Shown piece after piece: positions 1 to 11,501 of a stretch of 64,000 bases of DNA. Within the stretch, counting starts at the first letter, position 1, and each line of letters opens with the position of its first letter. Both the position numbers and the translations under genes were made by a program. The stretch comes from Loxodes magnus. Lineage: Eukaryota; Ciliophora; Karyorelictea; Loxodida; Loxodidae. The stretch is from the NCBI GenBank assembly GCA_946699065.1, contig CAMPDV010001288.1:47709-111708 (forward strand), written 5' to 3'. The notes beneath the pieces were generated by a model. That model saw nothing but the letters and a program-made list of their open reading frames with translations. It was not told the DNA's origin and did no database searches.

Positions 1-805
1 GTTTTATAATGATTCTTGAGACTTATTATAAACTAATACGTGGCAAGTAAAATATAGGCGACTTTACAATAATAAATTATTATTATTATATATATTAAAA
101 AATGGTTAGCTTCAATAAGAGTTTTTTACCAGCTTCTCAGAATAGGAGAGAAAATCTGAAACACTTTCTACTACCACGGTTTAGTTTTAATAAGTCTATC
201 CTTCTTATGTATTACGAATAAAATCCAGACTCATAACGCTAGTCCTTAGATTACACAGAACCAAATTCACTGCTTGAACGAACTAGAAAAAGTAATAACG
301 CTCAACGGGAAAAGAATATTAATATATTTATGATTGGACAGACTTTATTAAAAGGAAGAGTATAAAATAAGAAAGAAATAAAGTGGTAAAAGAAGCAAAC
401 AACCAAAAAATAATATAAAAAGAGTGAAGAATTTATTTTAGCCATCCCTGAAGATTAAATGATAAGAGTCTACTAAAATGCCTGTGGTGATCTATCAGAT
501 ATGATGGCTGTAGTGCATTTTAGCCATTATTTGTATAACATTGATTTAATAGAGAAAAATTTAACTATATTTAGAAACTCCAAAGATTATGGATATACTG
601 AGACGATTCGAGAAAGGAAAATACGGTTTTGATTTCCAATCCTTATTTAGAGGAGAAAATAAGAAAATAATAAGAGTTCACGATCCAGAGAAATCAGAAG
701 AATTTAACTAAGAAACATAATGAGGATAAAGACCTTTTAAAAAACTCTAATTAGTGACTATTCAAATAATATTTCATCACTTTAATATATTATTATTATA
801 TATAT
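1..805. other. Left end, possible coding sequence, unassigned
   Basis: I cannot assign this stretch. A plus-strand frame from an ATG at 102 stays readable to about 620. A second frame from an ATG at 589 reads MDILRRFEKGKYGFDF and is also protein-like, to about 725. With all three stop triplets usable as sense codons both frames stay open automatically, so neither is proven. Base composition is richer in G and C than the neighbouring 1.2-3.4 kb, which hints at function. The ATG at 102 lies just after a TATTATTATATATATTAAAA-like element that is repeated before the RNA-like unit at 806. It could be a protein gene with a tiny intron, or a second RNA unit. Confidence 0.2.
80..104 (+). promoter_or_regulatory. 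TATA-like element, first of two copies
   Basis: An alternating T/A run (ATTATTATTATATATATT followed by A's) sits immediately before an ATGG. Nearly the same string precedes the RNA-like unit at 806. The repetition suggests a shared promoter element, but the whole window is AT-rich, so this is only suggestive. Confidence 0.25.
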
Positions 806-809
806 AAAA
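785..809 (+). promoter_or_regulatory. TATA-like element, second copy
   Basis: ATATTATTATTATATATATA then AAAATGG lies directly upstream of the conserved unit 806-1231. It mirrors the element at 80-104. The inverted second copy of the unit has only a looser version (TTATATAATATGTAAAATGG), so the element is not strictly conserved. Confidence 0.25.
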
Positions 810-1231
810 TGGATGTCGGCCGCGTCAGCCAAACTAGTAGGTAATCTGGCGCAGTGTATACTGCATTGTGAGTAATCTCGCACTAGATGCCACCACGGGG
901 AAGGATGGATAAGCTCTGTTGAGAAGTACCAAACTTACCCCGAGGGTTCTCTCTAGTAGTATGAAAGTTTGACTGGAGGGCCTTCTAGATACCAACTTAA
1001 TAACTATCTTTTATTTGGACCTTATTCAAGAAGACTGAAGCATTTGACTCAAGATTTTAGAATAATTTTTAATAAGAAGATTCCCCATTTGGAGAAGCTG
1101 ACATAACTCATCGAACCTCTAGAACTTAACAAGAAATATGAGAACATTTTTTAATATTAAATATTAATATTGAAAGAGCTGCGCGCCAATGAGGCGTTAA
1201 GCGCTCTATAATTATTTTTATTTATTTATTA
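806..1231 (+). ncRNA. Structured RNA-like unit, copy 1
   Basis: This block is visibly richer in G and C than its surroundings and recurs in inverted orientation at 10935-11354 with roughly 90% identity by eye. The two copies differ by single substitutions plus an 8-nt indel near position 887, which would break any reading frame. Local stems are visible: GTGAG-TAAT-CTCGC here versus GCGAG-TAAT-CTCGC in copy 2 (a G.U to G-C change), and a closing hairpin AGAGC...GCGCC-AATGA-GGCGT...GCTCT that becomes GGTGC in copy 2 with pairing kept. Pairing-preserving changes and a T-rich 3' end point to a non-coding RNA of about 400 nt. I could not match it to SRP RNA, RNase P/MRP, U3, telomerase RNA or rRNA. 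Transcription direction is inferred from the T-rich end and the upstream TATA-like element. Confidence 0.5.
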
Positions 1232-3487
1232 TAGATTTACTATATTTTGATGTACTGATTGAGCATATTAATCTTAAACTTAATTTTATTCTTATTATTA
1301 TGTTGTTCATTCAGTCTAATTTTATTAAGATATTCGTTAAGAAAGGTATATTGCTTCTTATGAGCAACTTTTTAATATAAAATCTTAATCACCAACTCGT
1401 TTCCATTTATCTTATCCTGGAAATGGCTAAATTACCATATTATAAATTATCTAAATCATTATAATTATTTATTCTAAAGAAACTAGCTTTCATTTTTTCC
1501 TTTCGAATATTAACTCAGAGTTAATATCTTTATAAAGCTTTAATTATATGGATAAACGAAAATGTCAACTAAGAAATATTAGGAATTATTTTTCTAGCTT
1601 GTTCTATTTTTAGATTTAATCTTAAACTAGTTACTCTTTAGCTATTATTTTCTAGTTAAGTCATGCACCAATCATAATATACTTCTAATTTAAAATGCCT
1701 TAGAAATAGTTTATCTGCTTAGTCTATTTTGTTGCCTTTAATTTAACTTGGCTTATTAAATAAAAAGCAATCCAAATATTTATTAAAAGTTCTCTTGTCT
1801 TTGCTTGTGGATATCACTATAATAATAAAATGCTTATTTAGCTTTTACCCCTTTTATGCTTATTTAATTATCTTTCAATCAATTTTTCTGAGTTGTAGGC
1901 TAATTTAACCTTCCTCTTATCGTATTAATTAGGATTTTTATAATAGATATAATATATAATCAAACTCTTCTTCATTCTAATTACCAATTTAGTCTTAAAG
2001 ACTGAAAGCTTTACACATCTCAACATGCTTCATTATTTCCTTTTTAATCAGACTCTTATGCTTTTTCATATCAATAGAAATTTTTATAGTTTTATAATAA
2101 AAGCTGTAAAAGGATTAAGCAAATAACTTAATATCTATTTATTAGGCTAAATATTAGAGATTTGCTTAAAATAAGTATAAAAAGTTAAGGAAAGGAGTTA
2201 AATGAACAATAATAGCGAGGATAGTTCTTTTGATACTCCTAGCTTTATCTTTATAAATACACTAATTAAGAAGATTAATTTAGGCTAGATTCTTTTTTAA
2301 TATCTTAAAGTACTATATTTAGGTGTATTAATAATCAGCATAATTAGTGACATCTTTTATAGTTAGAAGACTAATATATCTTTCATAAAGGAGCTAATAG
2401 ATGCTAGGATATGATATTGATTGTATAATCTTCTATTACTTTCAAAATTAATTATGTTCTTTAAATCTAAGCTAATAATCCTTCAACAATTGAGTTCTAT
2501 AAGATAATTCTATTTGTTTTATTACTTTAGTATAATAGGTTTCTACGTTAGTTATTTATTTGAAATTGCAAAGCATAAATCAGCATTTAGTGAAAGAAGC
2601 AAAATGCTTAAATAGAGAATACTTATTTTTCTAAGAAACAAATAAAGAAATTTCAGTTTATTCTAGTATTCTAAATATAAGGTATATAACTAATAGCACT
2701 TCATTTCATAGCTTTAATAGATTGATTCTGTTGAAATCTGGCTTTTACTTTATTATTATATTATATGACTTGTTCTCCTTCTTGCTAGTGAAATTTATTT
2801 TAAGCAGTAATTTAAATCTAAATAGTTAATCATTTACCTACATCGCATCCTTTATAGTTAAATTGCTCTAAGCTTTAGTGATTTTCTTGTAGATTTATAA
2901 ACTTTTTAAAGGTGTTTATTTAAGACTCCTTTTTCGAGCGTTTTCTTCAGTTTTGGAAAATAAATTTCAGAAGTCCAGAAGTCCATCTAAATATAATGAT
3001 GAATATAGTTTCTTTAGATTCATAGATCTATCTATCACTCCTATTTATTTACCAGTTCGATCTAATTTTAAGTTTTTCAAGCTTCTCATATCAAGATAAT
3101 TAGCAATAGAAATAAGTTTGAATTCTTAAAGATATGATAAACTTATATTTAGTTGATCTAATAATTTCTAGTTCTATAAAGAGAAAAATATAATTATTAA
3201 ATGTAGACTAGGTTGAGAACTATGATATTTGAGTATCTAATTAGTTCTAAAACTAAATGGATAGAATTTTAGTGGGTTCTAAAATTAGAACTCATGTAAA
3301 TTAAATTCCCATTGAGTTTTTGCTAAATATAAGTGTTCTACTTAAAATTAAAAATGAATTAGATAAGAAATTAAGTCTTAGCTTAATATTATTCCAGCTG
3401 CTTTAAGACTCTTAATTTTTATATTGGTTAACAATTTTATAATAAAATGCTTATTTTGTCTAAAGATATTAAATAAATAAGCCTTGC
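1232..3487. other. AT-rich intergenic stretch
   Basis: I recognise nothing in this AT-rich stretch. No frame gives convincing protein, and I see no RNA gene or repeat of note. A decayed gene cannot be excluded. Confidence 0.4.
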
Positions 3488-4010
3488 TCATTCCCCCTAA
3501 CCTGATAAGGTTTTCTTAATTTAATCCAATCCTTTATATAAAAAGACACCATTAATAGTACGTATTGCTTGAATATTCCAACTTCTTCCTTTCAATTGAT
3601 GTAATGTACCTATCAGTCAATCTAACTACTCTAATTGCATTCGTTAATTCTTTTTTATTGTCAAATACTCAAATTCATGTATTTCTTAATTAATCTTCTT
3701 ATAATATCCTAAAAACTTTATCTTTTGCATCTTCTACTCTTTCTCTATAATTAAAACTAACTACAAATACTATTTCAATTATATTGCTATAATAATATCT
3801 GCACAAATGCTCTATTTTTTCTCTTACATCTTTTACTGAAATTAATATATTCTTTTGATTTATTGCTTTTACATTAAATCCTACTGTTGGAATCGTTGTC
3901 AACATTTCATCTAATCTAGACTTATAAGGGATTCTTATTTTCTAGATCTATCTAACCTTTCTTCAATACTTTATTATTTCTTTCCAAATATTCTTAACTA
4001 AAATCTTCTA
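3488..4010 (-). pseudogene. Arf-family GTPase pseudogene, copy 1
   Basis: Arf GTPases are small GTP-binding switches of vesicle budding. Reading the minus strand with TAA/TAG=Gln and TGA=Trp gives an IWKEII-type amphipathic start, then IPTVGFNV (the Arf switch I signature), YYYSN...FVVSFNYRERVEDA (Arf: VFVVDSNDRERI-type block), EDQLRN and NKKELTNA (degenerate NKxD). The segment that should hold the P-loop GLDAAGKT is missing: KIRIPYKSRLDEM runs straight to the TIPT block. Switch II WDVGGQ has decayed to VKDVREK. Near the 3' end the frame changes, and only the shifted frame gives GVFLYKGLDQIKKTL, matching the Arf C-terminal helix, ending at a TGA (3488-3490). Loss of the P-loop plus a frame change make a functional GTPase unlikely. 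A similar relic lies at 34.6-35.2 kb. Confidence 0.75.
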
Positions 4011-4676
4011 AATGCTAAAAAAATCTTTTTTATACTTTTTGCTTTCTAAATCTCCTTCAAGATTACTTTTTTCTTATTCTAGCAAACCCTTTAATTAAAA
4101 TTTTTAATGTTGAGCTATTTTCTAATTAAGTGCTTAGAATATATCATCATTCTGAGTCATTTTTAATTAATATTTTATAAACATTAAAAAATAAGATTGA
4201 ACCAGTATGACTTGAATCCCTTTGTTATCTGGATTCGATTGAGCTACTATTGAGTAGTGAGATCTTAAAATTTATTGACTTTAGTTTTTAATTAAAATTT
4301 AAATGCTTAAAATCATAAAAATCAAGGCTCTTTTCTTCTTACATGATATAGCTTTTGCCAATTAATTCAATCCTATCTCCTTAGTTAAATTTTTGTTTGA
4401 GAATACCCTTTTCTTCCTATATAATGGCATGATTTTAATCCTTACTCACTGGATTGGATCTGACTGAAAGGAATAATTTTAAACAAAATGAAGGAGCTTA
4501 ATTTTTATTGGCAGAAAGCAAAAGCCAAAGGAAAATATTTTTAGACAATATTTATTAAAGTGAAGCAGGCTTTAATTGTAAGATTGTCTAGTGCTAGTAA
4601 CGATTTAACAATAGAGCATAATTTTCTTTAGTTATTTTAATTAATTTCTAAGTAATTAACTAGCATAGTTTTATAA
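4011..4676. other. Upstream region of the receptor-like gene A
   Basis: AT-rich stretch between the Arf relic and gene A. It should contain the promoter of gene A, but no clear element stands out. Confidence 0.4.
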
Positions 4677-7600
4677 ATGAAGGTGATTCTAGTGATCTTA
4701 ATATTTCTCTAAATAATAGATTCTGAATACTACTAGCTACTTGATTCAACTTCCCTTTACTAATTCAATGGTACTGAAATTACTGTTACATTTGCTTAGC
4801 TTTCTTATGATCCTGGAGTAAACTCATTATCTTCGTGAGCTGTAACTGGTTGATTAAAATTAATAAATTGTAATAGTGACTATAATACTTTAATAGAGCT
4901 CCAAACAGGGAATCTCAAAATGAATTTTTGAGCAAGATAAAATACAGCTATTAATTGAATTTCTTGGGATTTACCAGGTAACTAAACTTGGTATGAGTAA
5001 GTTAACCATTAATTTGTATGCAATATTTGATATTTCCATCTTATTCAAATGAATAATTAACCGATCCTATCATGATGCAATACTATACAATACAACTATA
5101 TGACTACTTTCTACTGTGCAACAGCAAGTAAACCTTCAGTTTGGATTGATTTAAATTCTTCATCTATCATAAAAATTGGAAGCAGTAATAAATGAAAACG
5201 TTTTCCTTTTATCGGATGAATGGTAGATTTAAGATTTTGGGGATTTAATAAATAATTTACTAATTAAGAATTTAGTGATCTTGCTTAATAGAAATCCTGT
5301 GTTTTGGGCTGTTCAGCAGGTTATTGTATTACTCCTTTATTAGATTCATGCACTAATAATTGTGATCCAAATTGCTAGGCTTGCTCGACCACTGGACCAA
5401 ATAATTGCTGAACTTGTAGAGCAAATTAATATTTAGATATTAATGTTCATACTTGCAGATGTAACTCTGATTATTGAAGTACAAGTTCTAATCCTTTTAC
5501 ATGCTAATAATGTAATTAAACCATGACTAACTGCTAAACTTGTACTGATGGTTCAACTTGCCTATCATGCTTTTCACCTTATTATCTTAGATTAGATGGA
5601 ACTTGCTAAACTGATTGTTCTTCAAGTCAATAAGACATGAACGGGGATTACAAATGTGAACTATGTAATAGAGTACTTCCTTAGTGTGTTCATTGTAATT
5701 TAGCTGGAACAATATGCAATAAATGCGATATAGGATATTTCCTTAAGAGTAATGCCTGCTCCTTATGTTCTAGTTATCTTAATGATTGTGCAACTTGTTC
5801 TGATCAACTATCTTGCACTAAGTGTTTAACTAAATACCTTTATTCCGGTTAATGCTAAGATTCTTGTCCCTATACTTATTAAGACATGAACGGAGTTAGA
5901 ATTTGTGAGATATGCTCTCAAGTTTTATCAAATTGTTTAGAATGCTCATTGAATGGTTCGCAATGTACTAAATGTAATGATGGGTTTTATTTAGGGAAAA
6001 ATTTTCAATGTCATTAGTGTTTAGACACTTAATGTAAATCATGCTTAAACTCAGGAACTGCTTGCAGTTAATGTTTTAATCCTTGAAAATTAGAAAAATC
6101 TATAAGCAAGTGCTCTAGTAACTGTCCAAACACAGAATAAGATAAAGATGGGGATAGAATATGCTAGCTATGCAGTTCTGTATTAAGTAATTGTACTGAA
6201 TGTACTGAAGATGGAAGAAAATGCACAAAATGTGATTAGCTTTATGTGCTCGAACAAGATGGGTTGTGCTATCCCTGCAGCTCTATTGATGCAAACTGTA
6301 CAAAATGCTCAGACAGGTAGACATGCATTTAATGTAGCATTCCTTTAAAGCTCACATAAAACTAATGTGCTTCTAACTGTTCAAGTTCAGAATAAGATTA
6401 CTGATTCAGAGGAATTTGCGAATCTTGCAGTTAAGCTATAAAAAATTGCAGCAAATGCTCTGAAAATTAAATTATTTGTGAAAAATGCTCTGAAAGTTTT
6501 GCTATTTCAGAGAACTATACTTGCGAGCAAGTAATGGAAGAAGAGACAAAAGAAGATCAAAGTATATATAATGAAGACTAAAATACTAACGAAATATCAA
6601 TAGATAGTTTTAACATAACTAATAGATAAAAAGAGATAATTTAAATAACTTCATAAATACAAAATATGGGTACTATTGGAATTGGATCAGTTTCTGCAGT
6701 TAGTTTAATTATAGCAGAAAGCAGTTCTCTAGGATATTGATTCTAGTTATTGGTAATGACTGAATTATTCTAAGCAAACGCTTATATTCAGGTTAACAAA
6801 CCAGAAGTTTTATCTGCTTTCTATTTCGAACAAAGCTAAAATTTTATAAAAAAAATCCAAAAAAGCTTAAACTTAGACAACAACAAGCAAGAAGTTAAAG
6901 ATAGAAAATGAGAATAGCTAGGTTATAATAGTTATGCTTTTCTATAAAATTCAATAGTATATCTAATATTCATTCTTTCCATTTTATTTCTAGATATATC
7001 CCTAAATCAGATATAAAGATTAGCTTTTACTAACCTTCTTTCAAATTTCAGATTTAAATATTTGCATTATCGACTTCCCTTAACCTTTTATCTACTTTAT
7101 AACCTTCAGATTTCATATGCATCTAGCCTTCAAATAATTCATTCAAATTTTGAAGATGGGCTGTGTATATTGAATACACTTGCTGCTTTCTTTTGCTTGG
7201 TAATTTTTTACTTAATTTAGGTTTTTCAATCTGCTTTAATCGTTAGATTTCTTTTTGTCGTAAAGACATATTTAGCTTTAAAAAATAAAGTAAATCCTGA
7301 GATTTAAGACAAAGAAGAAATTTTAGAAAAATACACTCAAAAGTATTTTTCATTATTGGATGAGTTAAAGCAGGAGAAGAAAGCATTAATATTCTATCCC
7401 TTATTTTTACTTAGAAGACTACTAACTTCTAGTATCTTAATAAGCTTAAAAGACTAAGTCCTAGCTCAAATTATTTTATGCTTAGCCTTAAGCTTTTCAA
7501 TGCTTATATACATCCTAAAAAGTAAGCCTTTTGGATCTAAACTGCTTAACTGCTTTCAAGTTATACAAGAGATATGACTAATCATCTTGTTTTCCTCTAA

Positions 7601-8408
7601 TTTCTATTTCCATTCGCTTGACTAAGACAAATCTCTTAGAATCCTTTCTTCAGTGGAATCTTAAACCTCACATTTACTAGGCTTTAGTATAATAGTAATA
7701 TCAAGTATAATCACTTATGTTGGTTTATTGTTTGGTGTCATACTTTTTTTCATAGATTTAGTGAAGCAAATAAAGAAAATTAAAAGTTAAAAAGAAAAGA
7801 AAAATTCAAATCTAGCTTAAAATTAAATCCCATAGTAAAGTACTGGAGTTTTTGAGCTAAGTGAATGAAAGCTGTAAGACTTAGAAAATAATTAAAGCTT
7901 AAATTAGCAAAGAATATAGGAATCAGATCACTCTGATTGTATTTTTTAACTCAAAAAGCAAGATTCTTTCCAAGAAACTAGTTCTAGATTATTCTTAGGT
8001 GAGAGAAAGTAGGAATAAGCACCACAAAATGACTTTGTTAGTATGATGGTATTTAATTCATTTATATAGGACTGCACCAATTAATAAAACAGTTAAGACA
8101 AATAAGAAGAAAAATATGAAAGTTCAAGGGATTAAACTTAGTTTCCTATAGAAGGCTTATAAGAGAAATAGTCACATGAACAATTGAACTCATAAAGTAG
8201 CGATTAGAATTTAGAGAAATAAATGTAGACTTTATAAGAAAACTATACCGATTAAATAGACAAGAAGCGGCAATCTTAAAAATAGATTCAGGCAAATGTA
8301 AAGATAGGAAAAAGGAAAAGTCATTTTTTTCAAATGCGGAAAGAATAATAAAAAGCAAAGAAGGAGTAGCATGAACATTAAAAACTCTATTATCTTTAAA
8401 AGTTTTGA
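4677..8408 (+). CDS. LamG-like, Cys-rich repeat, multi-TM surface protein (paralogue A)
   Basis: Predicted type I-like surface receptor or channel of about 1,236 residues after removing a 21-nt intron (7200-7220). It starts with a signal peptide (MKVILVILIFLQIIDSEYY). Residues about 25-215 form a LamG/concanavalin-like lectin domain, with SWAVTGWLK early and the hallmark GWMVDLRFWGFNKQFTNQEF late. Residues about 205-620 are furin-like cysteine repeats of the type CxxCx(5)CxxC, broken by a recurring CPNTEQDKDGDRICQLC-type motif. From about residue 660 come a VNKPEVL motif and roughly seven hydrophobic helices, then a Gln/Lys-rich tail ending at TGA 8406-8408. In-frame TGA is absent from the last 500 or so bases before that stop. 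Paralogues B (45.7-50.3 kb) and C (56.1-60.4 kb) align along the whole length. The ligand is unknown; the lectin domain suggests glycan binding at the cell surface. Confidence 0.88.
7200..7220 (+). other. 21-nt intron in paralogue A
   Basis: Begins GTAATTTTTT and ends AATTTAG. Because 21 is a multiple of three it could be read through, but B and C carry GTAATTT...TAG at the same codon junction with lengths 22 and 17, which must be removed to keep frame. After removal the three proteins align without gaps (LVFQSALIVR, LVLQVILIVR and LGLQIYVIVR). Confidence 0.8.
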
Positions 8409-9618
8409 TAAATTGAATTTTCATAATTATTATTAAGAAAACGCTTAACAAACAAAATCCCTAATTCTCTTTTATTAATAGCAATGTTTCTATAAATTAC
8501 ATTAAATACCATAAGCTCTCAAATAGATAAAAGTATATTAAGTGTATTAGTAGAAATGATAACTAAAGAGAATAAAGAAAGCAATAATAATTGCTTATAA
8601 CTAGTAATGCTAACTATCTTCAAATACATATATTATAAGCAATAATTGATAAGCGTTTCAAGTATAAATAATTATAGTAACTCAAGATAAAGATAGAGAG
8701 TCTACTTTTTTATCTCTCTTATTTGCTTTTATAACCTTAATATGCAAAAATTAAAAAATTCGAGAATTTATTTAAGCCTTTTTAGCAATTGCTAAATAGA
8801 CCTTAGAAAGACATTTTGAACTTGTCAAATGCTTAAGAATAAAGGAGCCTTTTTGACAATAAAGAACTAGTTTTCTTTTGTTTTACTTAAAAATTAGAAA
8901 TTTATTAACTATGATATTATGAAAGCTTGATGACTGTATATTATTATATCAGAAGCAAATAATGAAGCGAAAGATCAATAATTAAAGTATATGCATTAAA
9001 CTATGGTGTTTAGTTATGAATCCTTGCTTTTTAATGAGTAAATATGATTTGAATGTAAAAGCTTGGTAGGATTTTATTTTTAATTGATCTGAATATTATA
9101 GAGATGCTGCTTATGTTTAAAAAAGGTTTAAAGGTCAAGCAAGCATTAATTAAATTAAATAGAAATGAGAGTTCAAGCTATAATGAATACAACTCTCTTT
9201 TCAGAGGATTTCTAATAAAAGCAACTGTTTATTTTAACACTAATAAGATAGGGTTGAATTTTATAGAACCTATCAAAATGTCGAAAATAATTTGGAAGAA
9301 AATAGTTTCCTTTCCACTTAAAAGGATGGAAAATTAAACCAAGCGAAAAAAAAGAAGACACAACAAAAAATTGGTTAGATTTGAGAGTAAAGTAGATACC
9401 AATAAAGATATAGAAAGTAATTAAAATATGATTAAAGTTAAATAATTTAAAGAACGTTAGAAGTGATATTAACTAGAAAAATAAGGTAGTCGTATAGCAT
9501 GCTAAGTAGAATAATTTAATTATAATTTTGTTCGCGAGATCTATTAATGATTAAATTAAAAAATAGAAGATATTATTAAATACAAGGTAAGTTTAAAGTC
9601 TGTAAAATAAAGAGATAA
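8409..9618. other. Intergenic stretch downstream of gene A
   Basis: Mostly AT-rich. A plus-strand stretch at about 9104-9337 gives a Lys/Asn/Ile-rich translation with no recognisable domain. I do not call it a gene because open frames are uninformative under this code. Confidence 0.35.
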
Positions 9619-10743
9619 ATGAAAGAAAAAATACATAAATTTGCTTTTAAAGATATAGAGATAACAAAGATAACTCAAAATACGGTTAATTTTCCATTCT
9701 TGTTTTTTAACCTCTTGTGATTCCACAAATTAAAAGTTGCAAATGAAATTAATGTAGAGAAGAGCGTATTGAAAAATATGTCAGATTCAAATCAGAATTT
9801 TTCTCAGTTGAGAAAAAAACAGGAGTTATCGACATCCTAGATAGGCTAGAATCAAGAAAAGCGCACCAAAAGGTCACCCATTAAATTAAATCTCTTACTT
9901 CTGAAGAAAGGCCTAGAAAATAGGCTAAAAGAATTATGTGCTTGGAAGTCTCGAATCTCACCTTAGGATCAGTAAAAAAGCTTAAATTAATAATAAACTC
10001 TATGCTGGAACTTCAGAAAGAAATAAAAAAACTGAAGAAAGATAATAAAAGACTGATAAAAAAACTTTAAATTGCAGAAGAAATAGAATCAAGACCCATG
10101 ACCTATGAAAGACATCTTAACGAATTTTGAAATATTTCGCAAAACAAGAACAGTTAATCATAATACTAACAATAAAAACAGAAAGAACTGATCAATAAAA
10201 TAAAAAAATAGAAGAAAATCAGAAAATCAGAAAATCAGGAAAAATTGTAGCGTTAAATGGGCCTTTAAGAATAAGGAAAAGATCTAATGATAATCAGAAG
10301 AGAAAAACCCAAGATTTAAACCTAAATGAGAAGCTAAAAGATGCTATTATTGTAACTCTTGAACATATCTATGGAAAAGAATCTAGAAACTTCAAAAATT
10401 TAAATAAGAATATTGAAACAACTAAAAGAAGTTGGCGAACAAAAAGAAGAAGCAACAGTAAATAAAATTAAAAAGGGAAAGGAAAAGATTTTATTGCAAC
10501 AAATTCGAAGAAATATTCAAGGTAAAAGAAACATATCTTTATCTAGGAAAAAGGATACCTCAAGAATATTATTATGCATAGCAATGAAATATTTAGTCTT
10601 TAGAGTAATATAGAGGCTGGTGGAAAAGAGATTGAAACACCTCTAAGAACGCCAAAAATTTAATTTTGTTTTTATTTTTAGTGAAAGAGAAAACAATATC
10701 ACTCGATTAGCTAAGAATGAAGTCTCAGGTATCTGAAAACTGA
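9619..10743 (+). CDS. Coiled-coil, basic protein of unknown function
   Basis: I do not recognise a family. From about 9750 to 10240 one frame reads as a convincing protein: VRFKSEFFSVEKKTGVIDIL, then a Lys/Leu heptad stretch (ELQKEIKKLKKDNKRLIKKL) that should form a coiled coil, then MTYERHLNEFW. After about 10240 the readable frame changes, and a basic, NLS-like region follows (IRKRSNDNQKRKTQ, KRSWRTKRRSNSK), ending at TGA 10682 or, if a 14-nt GT...AG segment at 10668-10681 is an intron, at TGA 10741. The frame change can be explained by a 23-nt GT...AAG segment or by slippage in a triple 8-mer (10213-10236). The start is unsure: an ATG at 9619 opens a different frame. A nuclear protein is a guess from the basic regions. 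Confidence 0.4.
10213..10236 (+). repeat. Three tandem copies of an 8-mer
   Basis: AGAAAATC occurs three times in tandem inside the coiled-coil gene, exactly where the readable frame changes. Eight is not a multiple of three, so gain or loss of one unit would shift the frame. Confidence 0.7.
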
Positions 10744-10934
10744 ATTTCTCATATATGGAGGCTAAGAATTCCATTAAAAAGCTAAAAATTTTATTAATAA
10801 TAAGCTTAAGACGTTTTCCAAACCAAAATGCAATAAAAAAATAAGCATTCTTCCTATTTTCAAATCAGGAAGTTAAAAAATTTGGTGCAATAAGTGTCCT
10901 ATTGCTTCATTAAATTTTATCTAAAAAAATTTAT

Positions 10935-11354
10935 AAATAAATAAATAAAAATAATTATAGAGCGCGTAGCACCTCATTGGCGCGCAGCTCTTTCAATATT
11001 AATATTTAATATTAAGAAAAATGTTCTCATGTTTCTTGTTAAGTTCTAGAGATCCGATGAATCATGTCAGCTTCTCCAAATGGGGAATCTTCTTATTAAA
11101 AATTATTCTTAAATCTTGAGTCAAATACTTCAGTCTTTTTGAATAAGGTCTAAATAAAAGATAGTTATTAAGTCGGTAATTAGAAGGCCTGTCAATCAAA
11201 CTTTCATGCTGCTAGAGAGAACCCTCGGGGTAAGTTAGATATGTCTCAACGGAGCTTATCCACCCTTCGGCATCTAGTGCGAGATTACTCGCAATGCAGT
11301 ATACACTGTACCAGATTACCTACTAGTTTGGCTGACGCTGCCTACATCCATTTT
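10935..11354 (-). ncRNA. Structured RNA-like unit, copy 2 (inverted)
   Basis: Reverse-strand copy of the block at 806-1231. It lacks 8 nt (near the ACCACGGG of copy 1) and shows mostly transitions. The stems described for copy 1 are kept with altered pairs, for example GCGAG/CTCGC. The closing hairpin sequence AGAGCTGCGCGCC is unchanged on its 5' side, while the 3' side differs but still pairs. The two copies face each other across about 9.7 kb containing the Arf relic, gene A and the coiled-coil gene. Confidence 0.5.
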
Positions 11355-11501
11355 ACATATTATATAATAAAGCTATATTTAGCGCTTTAATATTGCATCT
11401 ATGAGAAATATTTTACATCCTGCCTTGTTTAAATTTATACGCAAACGATCCATCATTTATTAAATTTGAACTATTTAGTAAACTGATGTTTTATCAAGCA
11501 A

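Noticed and set aside
945..985. AAGTTTGACTGGAGGGCC resembles a segment of large-subunit rRNA domain V
   Set aside because: Flanking sequence does not match rRNA on either side, so I take it as chance similarity.
806..1231. Protein-coding reading of the conserved unit (ATGGATGTCGGC...)
   Set aside because: An 8-nt indel and non-synonymous differences between the two copies break any common frame, while stems are kept.
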